Source: an uncultured Acetatifactor sp. | GTDB lineage: Bacteria; Bacillota; Clostridia; Lachnospirales; Lachnospiraceae | DNA: 64,000 bases | Reading direction: 5' to 3' | Assembly (NCBI GenBank): GCA_910580225.1 | Contig: CAJTXE010000001.1 | Span: 248,809-312,808, forward strand | Shown: piece after piece, positions 1 through 8,722 of the stretch | Position numbering within the stretch: the stretch's first letter is position 1 | Layout: each line of letters begins with the position of its first letter | Made by a program: the position numbers and the translations under genes | Notes under the pieces: model-generated | Seen by the model: only the letters and a program-made list of their open reading frames with translations | What the model was told of the DNA's origin: nothing | The model's database searches: none

Positions 1-314
1 GAGAGCGAATCATCGTCCTGTGTCAAAGAGTCGTCCTGGGAGAGCGAATCATCGTTCTGTGTTAAAGAGTCATCCTGTGCCGGAGAATCCTCCTCCTGCA
101 TCAGAGAGGAATCCTCCTCTTTCAAAGGATCTTCCGGAGACAGAGAGACTTCCGCCTGGGACAAAGTGGCCGCCTCCTGCGGCAGAGAGCCATCGTCCTG
201 AGACAAGGAAACCTCCTCCGGCGGGGAGGGGACTTCCTTTTCTGCGCCTGTGACTGATTGGGAAGAGATAAACAGGCACAGCACTAAAGCGATTGAAAGA
301 ACTCGTTGTTTCAA
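1..314 (-). CDS. Secreted Ser/Asp/Gln-rich tandem-repeat protein, partial
   Basis: The gene is read on the minus strand from a TTG codon at 314-312, with a strong GAGGAGG site eight bases upstream (329-323). The first residues are a clear signal peptide: KQR, then a hydrophobic run ending near SVTGA. After it the chain is low-complexity and acidic, built from short units such as LSQDD, LPQEA, LTQND and LTQDD. The DNA at 1-39 is repeated almost exactly at 40-78, a 13-residue unit. The gene runs off the window edge after about 104 codons, so its C-terminal part, which probably carries the function, is unseen. The repeats are likely a spacer or stalk of a surface protein (inference). Open frames on the other strand here are shadows of the repeat. 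Confidence 0.7.
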   Translation of the reverse strand, partial: MKQRVLSIALVLCLFISSQSVTGAEKEVPSPPEEVSLSQDDGSLPQEAATLSQAEVSLSPEDPLKEEDSSLMQEEDSPAQDDSLTQNDDSLSQDDSLTQDDDSL

Positions 315-329
315 TTTTACAACCTCCTC

Positions 330-677
330 AATTTTTTAGGAGAATGCCGATACACATGACCTTGTTATACTTCGTCAAATGATTTGTCTGAATATTCATT
401 TGCCGGGAATTTTGACGCTTTGTTGGTGTCAAGGGGGCCGCATTGCCGTTTTGCAGAAGAAAAATGCATTTTCTGCAATTTGGATACGAGTAAGTCGGGT
501 CAGTATACCGGTTTTAGGGTACTCCTTCTAATCAATATATCGTTATTGATTTGTCTTGTCAATAGATGCAGAACCAATTATCTCCGTCTTTACCGGGAAG
601 CAAATGACCTTCCGCCAAAAGTCAGGCAGAAAAGAATGAATGAACAAACACATATTGAAAAGGGGGAAAGAATATGC
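330..677. other. Intergenic stretch without a credible gene
   Basis: No convincing coding region was found. The longest forward frame opens with TTG without a ribosome binding site and has no recognisable motif. Positions 451-478 hold an 8-bp inverted repeat (TTGCAGAA/TTCTGCAA) around an AT-rich loop containing AAAATGCATTTT. At 663-676 a GGGGG-type site precedes an ATG that meets a stop after six codons, possibly a gene remnant. Confidence 0.4.
349..378 (-). promoter_or_regulatory. Possible promoter of the repeat protein gene
   Basis: Minus strand: TTGACG (378-373), 18 bases, TGTATC (354-349), about 35 bases before the TTG start. The -35 box is good but the -10 box is weak. Confidence 0.3.
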
Positions 678-1148
678 CTATGAGGAAGGTCTGAATGAAA
701 GTTTTTTCTCCATGACATAATTAGTCAGAGAAATCCCTTCCCGGACTACTTGCTGTTCTTTTCTGACCAGGTATCCACGGGCCTCGAAGAAAGGCCTGGC
801 GGTGATTGAGACATGGGAGACCACTTTTTCTACCTCAAACGCCTGTTCCAGAGAATCGCAGATGGCGGTTGCGATTCCCCGGCGCTGATAGTCTTTATGG
901 ACATACAGCCGGTCAAGATAGCCGGTTTCATCAATGTCGCCAAACCCGGCAAGCATGTTGTCCAGAATGGCTACTACTGTGTAGTGTGCTGAGAAAGATT
1001 GCCCCCATCTGGTTAAATCTACCTTGCCGGTGGCCCACACGTCCAGTTGCTCTTTTGTGTAATCTTTTGCGTTTACGGAGTGGACAGTCTGGTAGAACAA
1101 TTCCGCCATTTGTCCGCAGTCTGAGGGCTGATATCTTCGGATGACCAT
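678..1148 (-). CDS. GNAT-family N-acetyltransferase
   Basis: This is a 156-residue GCN5-related acetyltransferase, which would move an acetyl group from acetyl-CoA to an amine; the substrate is unknown. It starts MVIRRYQPSD, the usual first strand of the fold. The acetyl-CoA pyrophosphate-binding signature QRRGIA follows LDRLYVHKDY, and the C-terminus (FFEARGYL) is typical of the YafP-like branch. A longer frame extends upstream, but the start at 1148 is preferred: an AGGAG site lies just before it, and the longer form would begin inside the promoter at 1283-1255. It is a single gene, divergent from the chemotaxis receptor. Confidence 0.85.
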   Translation of the reverse strand: MVIRRYQPSDCGQMAELFYQTVHSVNAKDYTKEQLDVWATGKVDLTRWGQSFSAHYTVVAILDNMLAGFGDIDETGYLDRLYVHKDYQRRGIATAICDSLEQAFEVEKVVSHVSITARPFFEARGYLVRKEQQVVREGISLTNYVMEKKLSFRPSS

Positions 1149-1254
1149 GGTTTCTACTCCTGATAAATAGTTGTACAGTGGTATATATCCTGCATAAAGC
1201 TTATCTGGTTGATCGAAGCACTGTACAGGAGTTTTCCCATCTGCAGTTGCCAGT

Positions 1255-1283
1255 ATTATGATAGAATTGGTAAGATTTGTCAA
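1255..1283 (-). promoter_or_regulatory. Sigma-A promoter of the GNAT gene
   Basis: Minus strand: TTGACA (1283-1278), 17 bases, CATAAT (1260-1255). It leaves a leader of about 100 bases before the start at 1148. With the forward promoter at 1397-1425 it accounts for the divergent gap 1149-1515, in which nothing else stands out. Confidence 0.75.
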
Positions 1284-1396
1284 GGGAAGGGGGAAGCTTT
1301 CTGGTCAGACAGGCATTGGTATTGAGGCGGAAGCTATGTGTTGTCTGCTGAGTAAGGAAGACAGGGGAGCAGCGGAGGGAAGCACAATATAAGATA

Positions 1397-1425
1397 TTGA
1401 AAAGCAAAAGTATTTGTGATAAAAT
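1397..1425 (+). promoter_or_regulatory. Sigma-A promoter of the chemotaxis receptor gene
   Basis: TTGAAA (1397-1402), 17 bases, TAAAAT (1420-1425), about 85 bases before the receptor reading frame. It is of the housekeeping type, not the TAAA/GCCGATAT flagellar type. Confidence 0.65.
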
Positions 1426-1515
1426 ATTTTCTGGAAAAACATAAATATAACATCTTGTAGAACAGTCATTCAGGTGATATGGATGGCGTTCAATCTGCAG
1501 CATGGGGGTAATTAG

Positions 1516-3546
1516 ATCATAAAATTTCTTGTAAACCGCAAACTGGCAACTCGTATTGGCATTATTACCACAATCATTACTTTGGCGGGAATGCTTCTGC
1601 TATGGCAGACAGTATCTGAAAGAGTATCGTCCATCGTCAGGAATGATATTACCAATCAGATGACGGATGCCGTGGAATCCAGGGCCGCCATCATCAATGA
1701 CTATGTAGCATCCGCGGAGGAATATATGACGGCTTTCGCGCTTGGGAGTGATGTACATAATCTGCTTATGGATTCGGACAATCCGGAGCTGTTGGCAGGA
1801 GTTCAGAAATACACGGAAGACTTTGCTGCTGTCAAGGGTATCTTTGAAGGACTTTATATCGCCACTCCGGATACCCATGTGCTGACTCATACATCACAGC
1901 AGGCAATCGGTATCACCACCAGGACAGGGGAATCGCTGGAACAGTTCCGGAATACCATTCTGGCCCGGGAGGCGTTGACCAATTCGGGTATCATGAAATC
2001 ACCGGGAACAGGAAGCATGATACTTTCCATGTATTATCCGATTTTTGATGAGGGAGACTGCATCGGCTATGTGGGAGCAGGGGTCTATGCGGACCGGCTG
2101 ATGGATGTTCTGCTGGGACTGGATATTCAGGGACTTCCGAACAGTGAATATGTATTTCTGAATGCGGAGACCGGTGTCTATCTTTATCATGAGAATGAAG
2201 AGTTGCTGAACACCGAAACGACGGACAGCGGTTACCAGGAAATCATCCGGAAAATCAAGGAGGACGGCAATACTCAGGCGGGTACTTATGCTTATGAAGA
2301 CGAAAACGGCGTGGAACAGCTGGTCGTGTATAAATATCTGAAAGACCGCGGGTGGGTCTTCATGGTCCGTGACAGTGCGGCAGAGGTATTCGGAGCGCTG
2401 TCGGAAGTGCGTATTGCGGTAGGTACGATATGTGCGGCAGTGGCAGTGGTTATTATTCTGGTGACACTTTTGATATTGTACCGCCAGGGCAGGGAGCTCA
2501 TGGCAGTGGAGCGGGCTATCAGGCATCTGGGCGGCATGAATCTCTCCGCCGACCAGGCGCTGGAAAAATTTTATGGCAGAAAGGATGAAATTGGTATGAT
2601 AGCACAGACCACTCACGACGTCTGCAGCTATCTGCGCAAGGCAGTTGATGATATCGGGCGGATTCTGGGAGAGATGGCAGACGGAAACATCGCCGTAGAC
2701 GTTGTCCGGAATGAATCATATTACATTGGTGATTTTAGAGTCCTGGCTGAAAGTCTGAAGACGATCCGTACCAATCTGACCAAACTGATGAGGGACATTT
2801 CGCATATTTCAAATCAGGTGGATTCGGGTGCAGAACAGCTGTCTGCGGGAGTTAATACCCTATCACAGGGAACCGTGGAACAATCGGCATCCGTGGAGGG
2901 GTTGGCAACAAATGTGACCAAGATTACAGCACAGATTAAAGACAGCAATCTATGCTGTCACAATGCCAGTGAACTGGTTGACAAAGCCAATGGTTATGCC
3001 GCAGAAGCTGATACAAAGATGGCGCAGCTGAAGGTGGCTACAAAAAATATTCAACAGTCCTCGGCTAAGATCGGCAGCATTATTGAGACCATTGAGGACA
3101 TTGCTTTCCAGACCAATATCCTGGCATTGAATGCTGCAGTAGAAGCAGCTCACGCCGGCGAGGCAGGCAGAGGCTTTGCTGTTGTGGCGGAGGAGGTTCG
3201 AAGCCTTGCCGCCGAGTCCGGAGAGGCCGTCCAGAGCACCGGTGTTCTGATCGAAGGCTCCGTGCAGGATGTGAAGACAGGAACAGCGGCAGCAGGAGAC
3301 GTTATTTCTGCAGTGCAGATTATCAATGAGTGTATCCAGTCCATAAAAATGTTGATGGATGATCTTGCTCTGGCAAGTGTCCGGCAATCGGAAATGATTG
3401 TATCTGTGGAGGAGGGAATCAGGGAAATCGAAAGGGTAGTGCAGACGAATTCAACTGTCGCGGAAGAAAGTGCCTCAGTTTCAAGAGAACTGTCTGATCA
3501 GGCCAGGATTCTGAACAGCCTGATAGGGCAATTCCGCATTCAGTGA
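1516..3546 (+). CDS. Methyl-accepting chemotaxis protein
   Basis: Transmembrane receptor that would pass ligand signals to CheA/CheW. Order: a short basic N-terminus, TM1 (about residues 12-32), an extracellular Cache-like sensor of about 230 residues, TM2 (near [20 protein letters not shown]), a HAMP-like linker, then the signalling coiled coil with the conserved hairpin tip ([20 protein letters not shown], then [15 protein letters not shown]). The frame opens after a TAG at 1513-1515 and holds no ATG, GTG or TTG before TM1. The first conventional start, TTG 1582, lacks a ribosome binding site and would cut TM1. A GGGGGT run at 1503-1508 sits at proper distance from ATC 1516 or ATA 1519, so a rare start is inferred. 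No other chemotaxis gene is nearby, as is common for orphan receptors. Confidence 0.85.
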   Translation: MIKFLVNRKLATRIGIITTIITLAGMLLLWQTVSERVSSIVRNDITNQMTDAVESRAAIINDYVASAEEYMTAFALGSDVHNLLMDSDNPELLAGVQKYTEDFAAVKGIFEGLYIATPDTHVLTHTSQQAIGITTRTGESLEQFRNTILAREALTNSGIMKSPGTGSMILSMYYPIFDEGDCIGYVGAGVYADRLMDVLLGLDIQGLPNSEYVFLNAETGVYLYHENEELLNTETTDSGYQEIIRKIKEDGNTQAGTYAYEDENGVEQLVVYKYLKDRGWVFMVRDSAAEVFGALSEVRIAVGTICAAVAVVIILVTLLILYRQGRELMAVERAIRHLGGMNLSADQALEKFYGRKDEIGMIAQTTHDVCSYLRKAVDDIGRILGEMADGNIAVDVVRNESYYIGDFRVLAESLKTIRTNLTKLMRDISHISNQVDSGAEQLSAGVNTLSQGTVEQSASVEGLATNVTKITAQIKDSNLCCHNASELVDKANGYAAEADTKMAQLKVATKNIQQSSAKIGSIIETIEDIAFQTNILALNAAVEAAHAGEAGRGFAVVAEEVRSLAAESGEAVQSTGVLIEGSVQDVKTGTAAAGDVISAVQIINECIQSIKMLMDDLALASVRQSEMIVSVEEGIREIERVVQTNSTVAEESASVSRELSDQARILNSLIGQFRIQ

Positions 3547-3624
3547 GGCAGGCGGCTTTACTGGTAAAACGGAATGGATCTGCATATAGTACCATTCGGA
3601 AAAACGTATACGGATGACTGAAGG

Positions 3625-3656
3625 GACGCTTGCCGGATAAGGGTGGGCGTCTTTTT
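3625..3656 (+). terminator. Intrinsic terminator after the chemotaxis receptor
   Basis: A 10-bp stem (GACGCTTGCC with GGTGGGCGTC, three G-T pairs) with a 7-base loop, followed by TTTTT. It lies 79 bases past the receptor stop. Confidence 0.75.
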
Positions 3657-3766
3657 GGAAGACAGTCCGATCTGAGACAGTGAGAGGAAAGGCCCGGATA
3701 TTTATTATAATCAGGAAAGCACAGCCCATGCGATAGAATCAGGTGCAGAGCAGAAGGAGGAATGAA

Positions 3767-3958
3767 ATGACAACGGGAAATACACCAATTCGGTGTCAGC
3801 AAAGGTCAAAGAGAAGGGGGGAAGGTATTGGGGTTTATGGATGCTGTGGTTTTGACACATTTGGGCCGTTTAAGCTGATAGGGGGCATTGCGAAAGGACA
3901 TCCGACACAGCGTGAGATTGACGATACAGTGGGTTTCTACGGGAGGCTGGCGGACTAA
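3767..3958 (+). CDS. Small ORF, 63 residues, unrecognised
   Basis: The ATG at 3767 has an excellent AAGGAGG site six bases upstream. The TAA stop overlaps the next in-frame ATG of the downstream AlkD frame, although the preferred AlkD start lies 50 bases later. The product begins MTTGNTPIRCQQRSKRR and ends IDDTVGFYGRLAD. No family, membrane segment or signal peptide was recognised. It may be a real small protein, a leader peptide or the remnant of a longer gene. Confidence 0.35.
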   Translation: MTTGNTPIRCQQRSKRRGEGIGVYGCCGFDTFGPFKLIGGIAKGHPTQREIDDTVGFYGRLAD

Positions 3959-4008
3959 TGGATTCAGCTGGCTGCTTTAAGGTGAATACAAGTTTAATAG
4001 GAGAGCAT

Positions 4009-4737
4009 ATGAAAGAATGTATAATCGATAGAATACGGTCGGAATTATGGGCTTTACGGGATGTGGAATACAAGAATTTCCAAGCGAAATTGATACCCAC
4101 AGTGTCACCGGAGAACATTATCGGCGTGCGTACCCCGCAGTTGCGCAGCCTTGCAAAGAGGTGGGCGAAAGATCCGCAGATCGGGGAGTTTCTGGCGCAG
4201 CTCCCTCACAAGTATTATGATGAGAATAATGTCCATGCCTTTATCGTGGAGCAGATTCGGGATTATGAGGGATGTCTGGAACAGACGGAACGTTTTCTGC
4301 CCTACATTGATAATTGGGCCACCTGCGACATGATGGCTCCGAAAGTGTTTGCCAGGCATACGGAGGAGCTTCTGGAGCCGGTACGTCGGTGGATTGCTTC
4401 TGAGGAAACCTATACCATTCGCTTTGGTGTGGGTATGTTGATGCGCTATTACATGGACAAGGCATTTGGGCCGGAGTATCCGGAGTGGGTGGCTGGAATC
4501 CGCTCGGAGGAGTATTATGTGAACATGATGCGGGCATGGTATTTTGCAACAGCCCTGGCAAAGCAGTATGATGGGGTGGTTTCTTTTCTGGAGGAGAAGC
4601 GGTTGGATGTCTGGACGCACAATAAGGCAATCCAGAAAGCCTGCGAGAGCCGCCGGGTAACTGTGGAGCAGAAAAGATATCTGAGGGGACTGAAGTGTGT
4701 AAAGAATTGCCAGACGGTTTTATGGCATATAAAATAA
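4009..4737 (+). CDS. AlkD-type DNA alkylation repair protein
   Basis: This 242-residue protein matches the AlkD family of HEAT-repeat DNA glycosylases, which remove bulky alkylated bases such as N3- and N7-alkylpurines. Supporting segments are VRTPQLRSLAKRWAK near the N-terminus, DNWATCDMMAPKVF in the middle (the family's tryptophan/aspartate active-site region) and NKAIQKACESRRVT near the C-terminus, with regular helical repeats between. The start at 4009 is chosen because AGGAG precedes it; an in-frame ATG at 3958 lacks one. It follows a small unrecognised ORF and may share its transcript. Substrate range cannot be read from sequence. Confidence 0.85.
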   Translation: MKECIIDRIRSELWALRDVEYKNFQAKLIPTVSPENIIGVRTPQLRSLAKRWAKDPQIGEFLAQLPHKYYDENNVHAFIVEQIRDYEGCLEQTERFLPYIDNWATCDMMAPKVFARHTEELLEPVRRWIASEETYTIRFGVGMLMRYYMDKAFGPEYPEWVAGIRSEEYYVNMMRAWYFATALAKQYDGVVSFLEEKRLDVWTHNKAIQKACESRRVTVEQKRYLRGLKCVKNCQTVLWHIK

Positions 4738-4928
4738 AAGAAGCTGCATCTGATATTCATGGAATTGTAAAATATGCCAAAGAATTTGGAATTGACTCAT
4801 ACAGATTCCAGATTGTCAGAGAGTTTATAAGCGAAATGACCAGTGGTTACAGGAACAGCGCAGGAGAAAAATATGGCGAAATTAATATCAGGACTGTCAC
4901 ATCAATGATTAGGAAATCAACGATGTAA
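4722..4928 (+). CDS. Small hypothetical protein, 68 residues
   Basis: The frame opens with ATG 4722 inside the last codons of the AlkD gene (16-bp overlap), so it may be translationally coupled; there is no clear ribosome binding site. The product is mixed charged and helical (KIKEAASDIHGIVKYAKEF, then REFISEMTSGYRNSAGEKY), with protein-like composition but no recognised family. It could be the 3' remnant of a larger gene. Existence is uncertain. Confidence 0.35.
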   Translation: MAYKIKEAASDIHGIVKYAKEFGIDSYRFQIVREFISEMTSGYRNSAGEKYGEINIRTVTSMIRKSTM

Positions 4929-4951
4929 CAGCCCGGGTTATATAGCAGATA

Positions 4952-6211
4952 TCATTTGTGTGATTGAGGAGGGCTGACCTCCATAATCCGCCGGATCTCC
5001 TCAATTTCGTCAAAATCCGCTTCCGAGATACAGATACCCGTTTCCGGCATTGCATGCACCACCATTCCGTCTCCAAGATAGATGGCCGCATGGGCAGGCG
5101 TTTCATAGAAAATCAAATCCCCGGGTTCCGCGTTTTCCAGTGTCTCCACCTTGGTTCCCATCGCACGCTGTGCCGCGGCACTATGGGGAAGGCTGACTCC
5201 GAAATGGGCATATACACTCTTCGTAAAGCCGGAGCTGTCCGTTCCTTCTGTCAGACTTTCTTTTCCCCAGACATAGGGATTTCCCACAAACTGCAGCGCA
5301 TATTCTGCTGCTTCCGCTCCCTGGGGATTTTCTTCCCCGGCCTTGACCTCAAACGAATCTTCTAATTCCGCATGAAGCTTCTCCGTCAGATAATCAGAGG
5401 TAACACCCAGGGCTGCAATGTATTCCGCCGCCTTTTCCGGGTTTGCTTTCGAGGCATCCGCCGGCAGGGAAAACAGTACATTCAGGCCCTCATAGTCCAC
5501 ATTCCTGCTGATTTTTCCCGTCAGCTCATCATAGCGGTAAGCCTCCTTATTGTAGAAGGTTCCATCAGAGACACAGAGATACAGGTCATGATCCGCAAAA
5601 ATCTCCATATTGTCGCATTCGATCAGTCGGTATAAAATTCCGTTTTCCGTCATGTCCGTATAATTTCCGGCCATGGACGCCATATGGTACAAAGCCGGAT
5701 TATAACCTCCAATCAACGGTGAAGCAAAAAATTCCAGTTTGGCATAAGCTGCTTCAGAAAGTTTCGGCATAGGTGTTCCATCTCCGTTCTCAATGGCGAT
5801 TACAGCATAGGTTCTGTCCACGGATACGGAACCATTGTGCCCATGGGGATAGGCAGACAGGGTCTCCCCGGAAACAATGCTCAATAATGTCACACGGTAA
5901 TCTCCGCAGTTTTGGGTCTCGTTAATGAGATGGGCCCGGTCACTGGAAAATGCCTCCGCCAGTGAAAAATCCTGTATATTCCCGGCCACATCGGAAGAGG
6001 ACAGATACCGCCATGCCCCATATGCAGTCAGGGAACTGACACACAATACCAATGCCGCAACCGCAGCTGCAGCGGATAAATTTCTGTTCTTCTTTTCTCT
6101 CATAGTTCTCAGCTCCTTTGCCTGATTTAATATAGTTTGATTCAGCCCAAAATCGGCTTCCTCGTCCGGAGTAAGGGCCTGTCTCAATGCATCGTCCAGT
6201 TCTTTATCCAT
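4952..6211 (-). CDS. Anti-sigma-like membrane protein with Cys-to-Ser NlpC/P60 domain
   Basis: This 419-residue protein has three parts. Residues 1-44 are cytoplasmic, in the position of an anti-sigma domain. A transmembrane segment spans about 46-64. The outer part holds a region of about 220 residues of unknown fold and a C-terminal NlpC/P60 domain (about 297-410). NlpC/P60 enzymes cut peptidoglycan stem peptides with a Cys-His pair. Here the expected TDCSGF motif reads TDSSGF, so catalytic Cys is Ser326 (codon AGC at 5236-5234), while His374 and His386 remain. The domain is therefore probably a cell-wall-binding sensor rather than a hydrolase (inference). The gene overlaps the ECF sigma gene by 8 bp, the normal arrangement for a sigma/anti-sigma pair. 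Confidence 0.75.
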   Translation of the reverse strand: MDKELDDALRQALTPDEEADFGLNQTILNQAKELRTMREKKNRNLSAAAAVAALVLCVSSLTAYGAWRYLSSSDVAGNIQDFSLAEAFSSDRAHLINETQNCGDYRVTLLSIVSGETLSAYPHGHNGSVSVDRTYAVIAIENGDGTPMPKLSEAAYAKLEFFASPLIGGYNPALYHMASMAGNYTDMTENGILYRLIECDNMEIFADHDLYLCVSDGTFYNKEAYRYDELTGKISRNVDYEGLNVLFSLPADASKANPEKAAEYIAALGVTSDYLTEKLHAELEDSFEVKAGEENPQGAEAAEYALQFVGNPYVWGKESLTEGTDSSGFTKSVYAHFGVSLPHSAAAQRAMGTKVETLENAEPGDLIFYETPAHAAIYLGDGMVVHAMPETGICISEADFDEIEEIRRIMEVSPPQSHK

Positions 6212-6731
6212 TTAAAACATCCTCCAATTCTTTTTTTAACATCTTCCGAGCCCGGTGCAGTCTGCTGAGTACGGTTCCCGGAGGCAGGTGCATGGCTGCC
6301 GCAATCTGTGCCGTGGACAGGTTCTCCATGTAAAATAGAAGTACTACGACCCTTAGTCTTTCCGGCAGCTGATTGACGGCGTTTCGTATTAAAGTATTCC
6401 TTTCCCGACGGGCAAAGCGTTCCTCCGGGGATGGTTCCGCGGATTCTCTCATGTCAGCATCTCGTTCTTCCAGGATGGGCTGCACATCTGCAATTCGCTT
6501 TCTCCATGCAGATTTGCGTCTTTTGTTTTTCCATATGCGCAGTGCAATGGAAAGCAGATAGCTTTTGGGATTCTGGCTGCAGTTAATCTTTTCCCTTAAT
6601 TCCACAGCCGTCAGAAACGTATCCTGGTACAGGTCGTCTGCCTCCGGCCGACTGTTTGTAAGCTGCCTGCAGAAGGAGTAGATATCCTTGCCATATTCAG
6701 CTATGCACATTTCGAGCTCTTGTTTTGTCAT
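6204..6731 (-). CDS. ECF-type RNA polymerase sigma factor
   Basis: This 175-residue group IV sigma factor would direct RNA polymerase to a stress or envelope regulon. Region 2 carries EADDLYQDTFLTAV, which binds the polymerase clamp and the -10 element. Region 4 carries LPERLRVVVLLFYMENLS followed by the helix-turn-helix around TAQIAAAMHLPPGTVLSRLH. A charged linker of about 45 residues joins them. Its 3' end overlaps the membrane-anchored partner downstream, which is likely its anti-sigma regulator. The partner's outer domain resembles a wall enzyme, so an envelope signal is the likeliest trigger (inference). Confidence 0.9.
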   Translation of the reverse strand: MTKQELEMCIAEYGKDIYSFCRQLTNSRPEADDLYQDTFLTAVELREKINCSQNPKSYLLSIALRIWKNKRRKSAWRKRIADVQPILEERDADMRESAEPSPEERFARRERNTLIRNAVNQLPERLRVVVLLFYMENLSTAQIAAAMHLPPGTVLSRLHRARKMLKKELEDVLNG

Positions 6732-6814
6732 CTGGTTTGCTTCCTCTAAGACGTCTTATCAGAGCATGCCGGACCATTCTCCATGGCCCGTACTTTTTTG
6801 CCCTTCATTGATAC

Positions 6815-6843
6815 ATTGTAATAACTTTGCAGTTTATTCGGAA
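6815..6843 (-). promoter_or_regulatory. Possible promoter of the ECF sigma operon
   Basis: Minus strand: TTCCGA (6843-6838), 17 bases, TACAAT (6820-6815), 84 bases before the start. The -10 box is good and the -35 poor, so an alternative sigma, including self-activation, is possible. A perfect palindrome GCAGGT-T-ACCTGC lies upstream at 6891-6903. Confidence 0.35.
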
Positions 6844-6979
6844 TTCATTCTTTTTTGTGAAATATATGTTACGAAAGCCTGGCTTCCTTGGCAGGTTACC
6901 TGCTGCTGAAAGGAATGGACATGGGAATGACAGAAAAGAGAAGGACAGGCGTAAAAGGCATTAGGTAAGCCGGAAAATT

Positions 6980-7016
6980 GCTTTCCGGCCGAAGACATTC
7001 GCTCCGGCCGGAAAGC
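6980..7016 (-). terminator. Hairpin terminator after the extended sigma-factor gene
   Basis: A perfect 12-bp stem (GCTTTCCGGCCG with CGGCCGGAAAGC, loop 6992-7004) lies 15 bases past the stop at 7032. On the minus strand it is followed by AATTTTCC, a short T-run. With the promoter at 6815-6843 this explains the 300-base gap. Confidence 0.6.
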
Positions 7017-7031
7017 GGCAGTTTCATATTA

Positions 7032-8600
7032 TCAGTAATACAACGCAGAAAACATGGAATTTTCTCCGGTGTAAAGCTTTTTATCGATCCAGAGTGAGGC
7101 AAAGACAGATCGAAGTTCCCCGGACATCATCACATAATAGTCAAAATCATCTTTCAGGTATGAAATGCTGTACTGAGCGATAATGTTTCTTACCGAGTCA
7201 GTATAGGTGTGAATCTCCCCTTTCAGCAGCTCATATTCCGGCAGAATGGTCAGATATTCCATCAGCATTTCAAAGTCGTTGTAACGGGCGCAGGGCGCAG
7301 CTACCTGAAGTCTGCCATCTTCTGATTTTGTACAAAATCCCTGTTCTGTAAGGCGTTCAATACACTCTTCATCCATAACAGAGTTCGCGGAAGGCTCCTT
7401 TTTCTCTGCAATTGCCTTCAACATTGTCAGATCACTGCTATTTGGTACTTCCTGCGTGTAGGGTTGTTTCCCATGACCGGACTGATATCCATTCCACTTC
7501 ACCAGAGCCCCCACTTCACTTAAAGAATTATTAAAGCTTTTGAGGGGTATCCGGCACACAGCATCTGCCTCTTTTCCGATGACACCCCAGGTTCCGCCGT
7601 CCTTTCTTTTGAATTTAACGTATATGTCAGGCTGAAATTCATGGAGCTCCAGTTTCTGTTCTATCAGAAACGCAAAGTAGGACTGTGCATCGGCGTCACT
7701 GAAAATACCGCTGAAAATTTTCCGCTCATTGCCTTTTGCCAACAGCTGCCCGGCAATATTCCAGATCGTTTTATAATGCTTTTCTGCAAATTGGCAGCAC
7801 AGTTCATTGATCTCATTCTGGCACTCTTTCGGGGAAATGAAAAAGTTGGTTATGTATTTGCCGTTATCCAGCTTTCGGAGAAGTTCGCTCTCTGTCAGCA
7901 GCCCCACTTCTTCTTCCATATAGGGCATTGCAATCCCCAACTCCATGGATAGTTCTTCAATTGTACTGGCGTTGTTATTTGCCGCACATAGAATATTAAC
8001 GGGCAGTTTTCGATTCACAGCCCTGAAGGGCAGTCCTGACGGCTGATTTCCGGAAGAAATAAACCGAATGGTTTCGGGCTGAAAGCTTCTTGTACCAAAT
8101 TGTCTGGCCATATCCATACCTTCTTTCAACATTTTTCGGCTGCTTCGCAGCTTTGTTTTTACAGTTCCCAATGGAATGCCGAACTGATGTGATATCTGGG
8201 ATACGCTTTTTTCTTCGAAGTAGTGCGCTACAAGGAGGTTGCGGTAATCGCTTCTGATAAACGCCAGTTCTCTGCGGACGCATTCCAGCTCCTGGGAATG
8301 AATGATATCATCCTCAACGTTTTTCACAGATGGCAAGACATCACTATAGTCCTCAATATCCACTTGCTCCAGGGCATGATAATACCTTTTCGCGGCCCAT
8401 TTGGCCCAACGGTTCCGCGCAACAGCCCAGATCCATGCATTGATTTTTTCCGGATCCTTTCCCCGAGCCAGGGCCTGTACTATTTCCAGGCTGATTTCGC
8501 AGGAAAGGTCTGCGGCATCCAGCTCGTTTCCGGTTTTTTTCAAGCAAAAGTAGAATATTTTTCCCAGATATTTATTTGCATACATATCGATATTTGTCAT
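7032..8600 (-). CDS. Sigma-70 family factor with long C-terminal extension
   Basis: The first 170 residues are an ECF-like sigma factor. Region 2 is recognisable in YLGKIFYFCLKKTGNELDAA and INAWIWAVARNRWAKW. Region 4 holds the helix-turn-helix SQISHQFGIPLGTVKTKLRS. About 340 further residues follow that are not part of the sigma fold. They contain a stretch resembling a winged-helix module (STIEELSMELGIAMPYMEEE, then LLRKLDNGKYI) and later soluble regions, with no membrane segment. At 522 residues it is about three times the usual ECF length. No anti-sigma gene is adjacent, so the extension may do the regulating (inference). The start at 8600 (MTNIDMY) is preferred over ATG 8636, which has no binding site. 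Confidence 0.7.
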   Translation of the reverse strand: MTNIDMYANKYLGKIFYFCLKKTGNELDAADLSCEISLEIVQALARGKDPEKINAWIWAVARNRWAKWAAKRYYHALEQVDIEDYSDVLPSVKNVEDDIIHSQELECVRRELAFIRSDYRNLLVAHYFEEKSVSQISHQFGIPLGTVKTKLRSSRKMLKEGMDMARQFGTRSFQPETIRFISSGNQPSGLPFRAVNRKLPVNILCAANNNASTIEELSMELGIAMPYMEEEVGLLTESELLRKLDNGKYITNFFISPKECQNEINELCCQFAEKHYKTIWNIAGQLLAKGNERKIFSGIFSDADAQSYFAFLIEQKLELHEFQPDIYVKFKRKDGGTWGVIGKEADAVCRIPLKSFNNSLSEVGALVKWNGYQSGHGKQPYTQEVPNSSDLTMLKAIAEKKEPSANSVMDEECIERLTEQGFCTKSEDGRLQVAAPCARYNDFEMLMEYLTILPEYELLKGEIHTYTDSVRNIIAQYSISYLKDDFDYYVMMSGELRSVFASLWIDKKLYTGENSMFSALYY

Positions 8601-8722
8601 ACAGGTACCTTTTGTTTTTCTTATTTCGGCTTCCATAATAATAGTGTCGGGAAGGTACGGATTGGATTTACACGGAGGAAAAAAATTTCGGCAGCTGCTG
8701 TTTGTGCCATTCCGGAGATTCC

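Noticed and set aside
20..279. Open frames on both strands over the first 280 bases, rich in Pro or Gly
   Set aside because: They are shadow frames of the acidic repeat protein, which has a signal peptide, a ribosome binding site and a start at 314.
384..683. Forward frame of 99 codons
   Set aside because: TTG start without ribosome binding site, no motif, and rare-looking composition; treated as non-coding.
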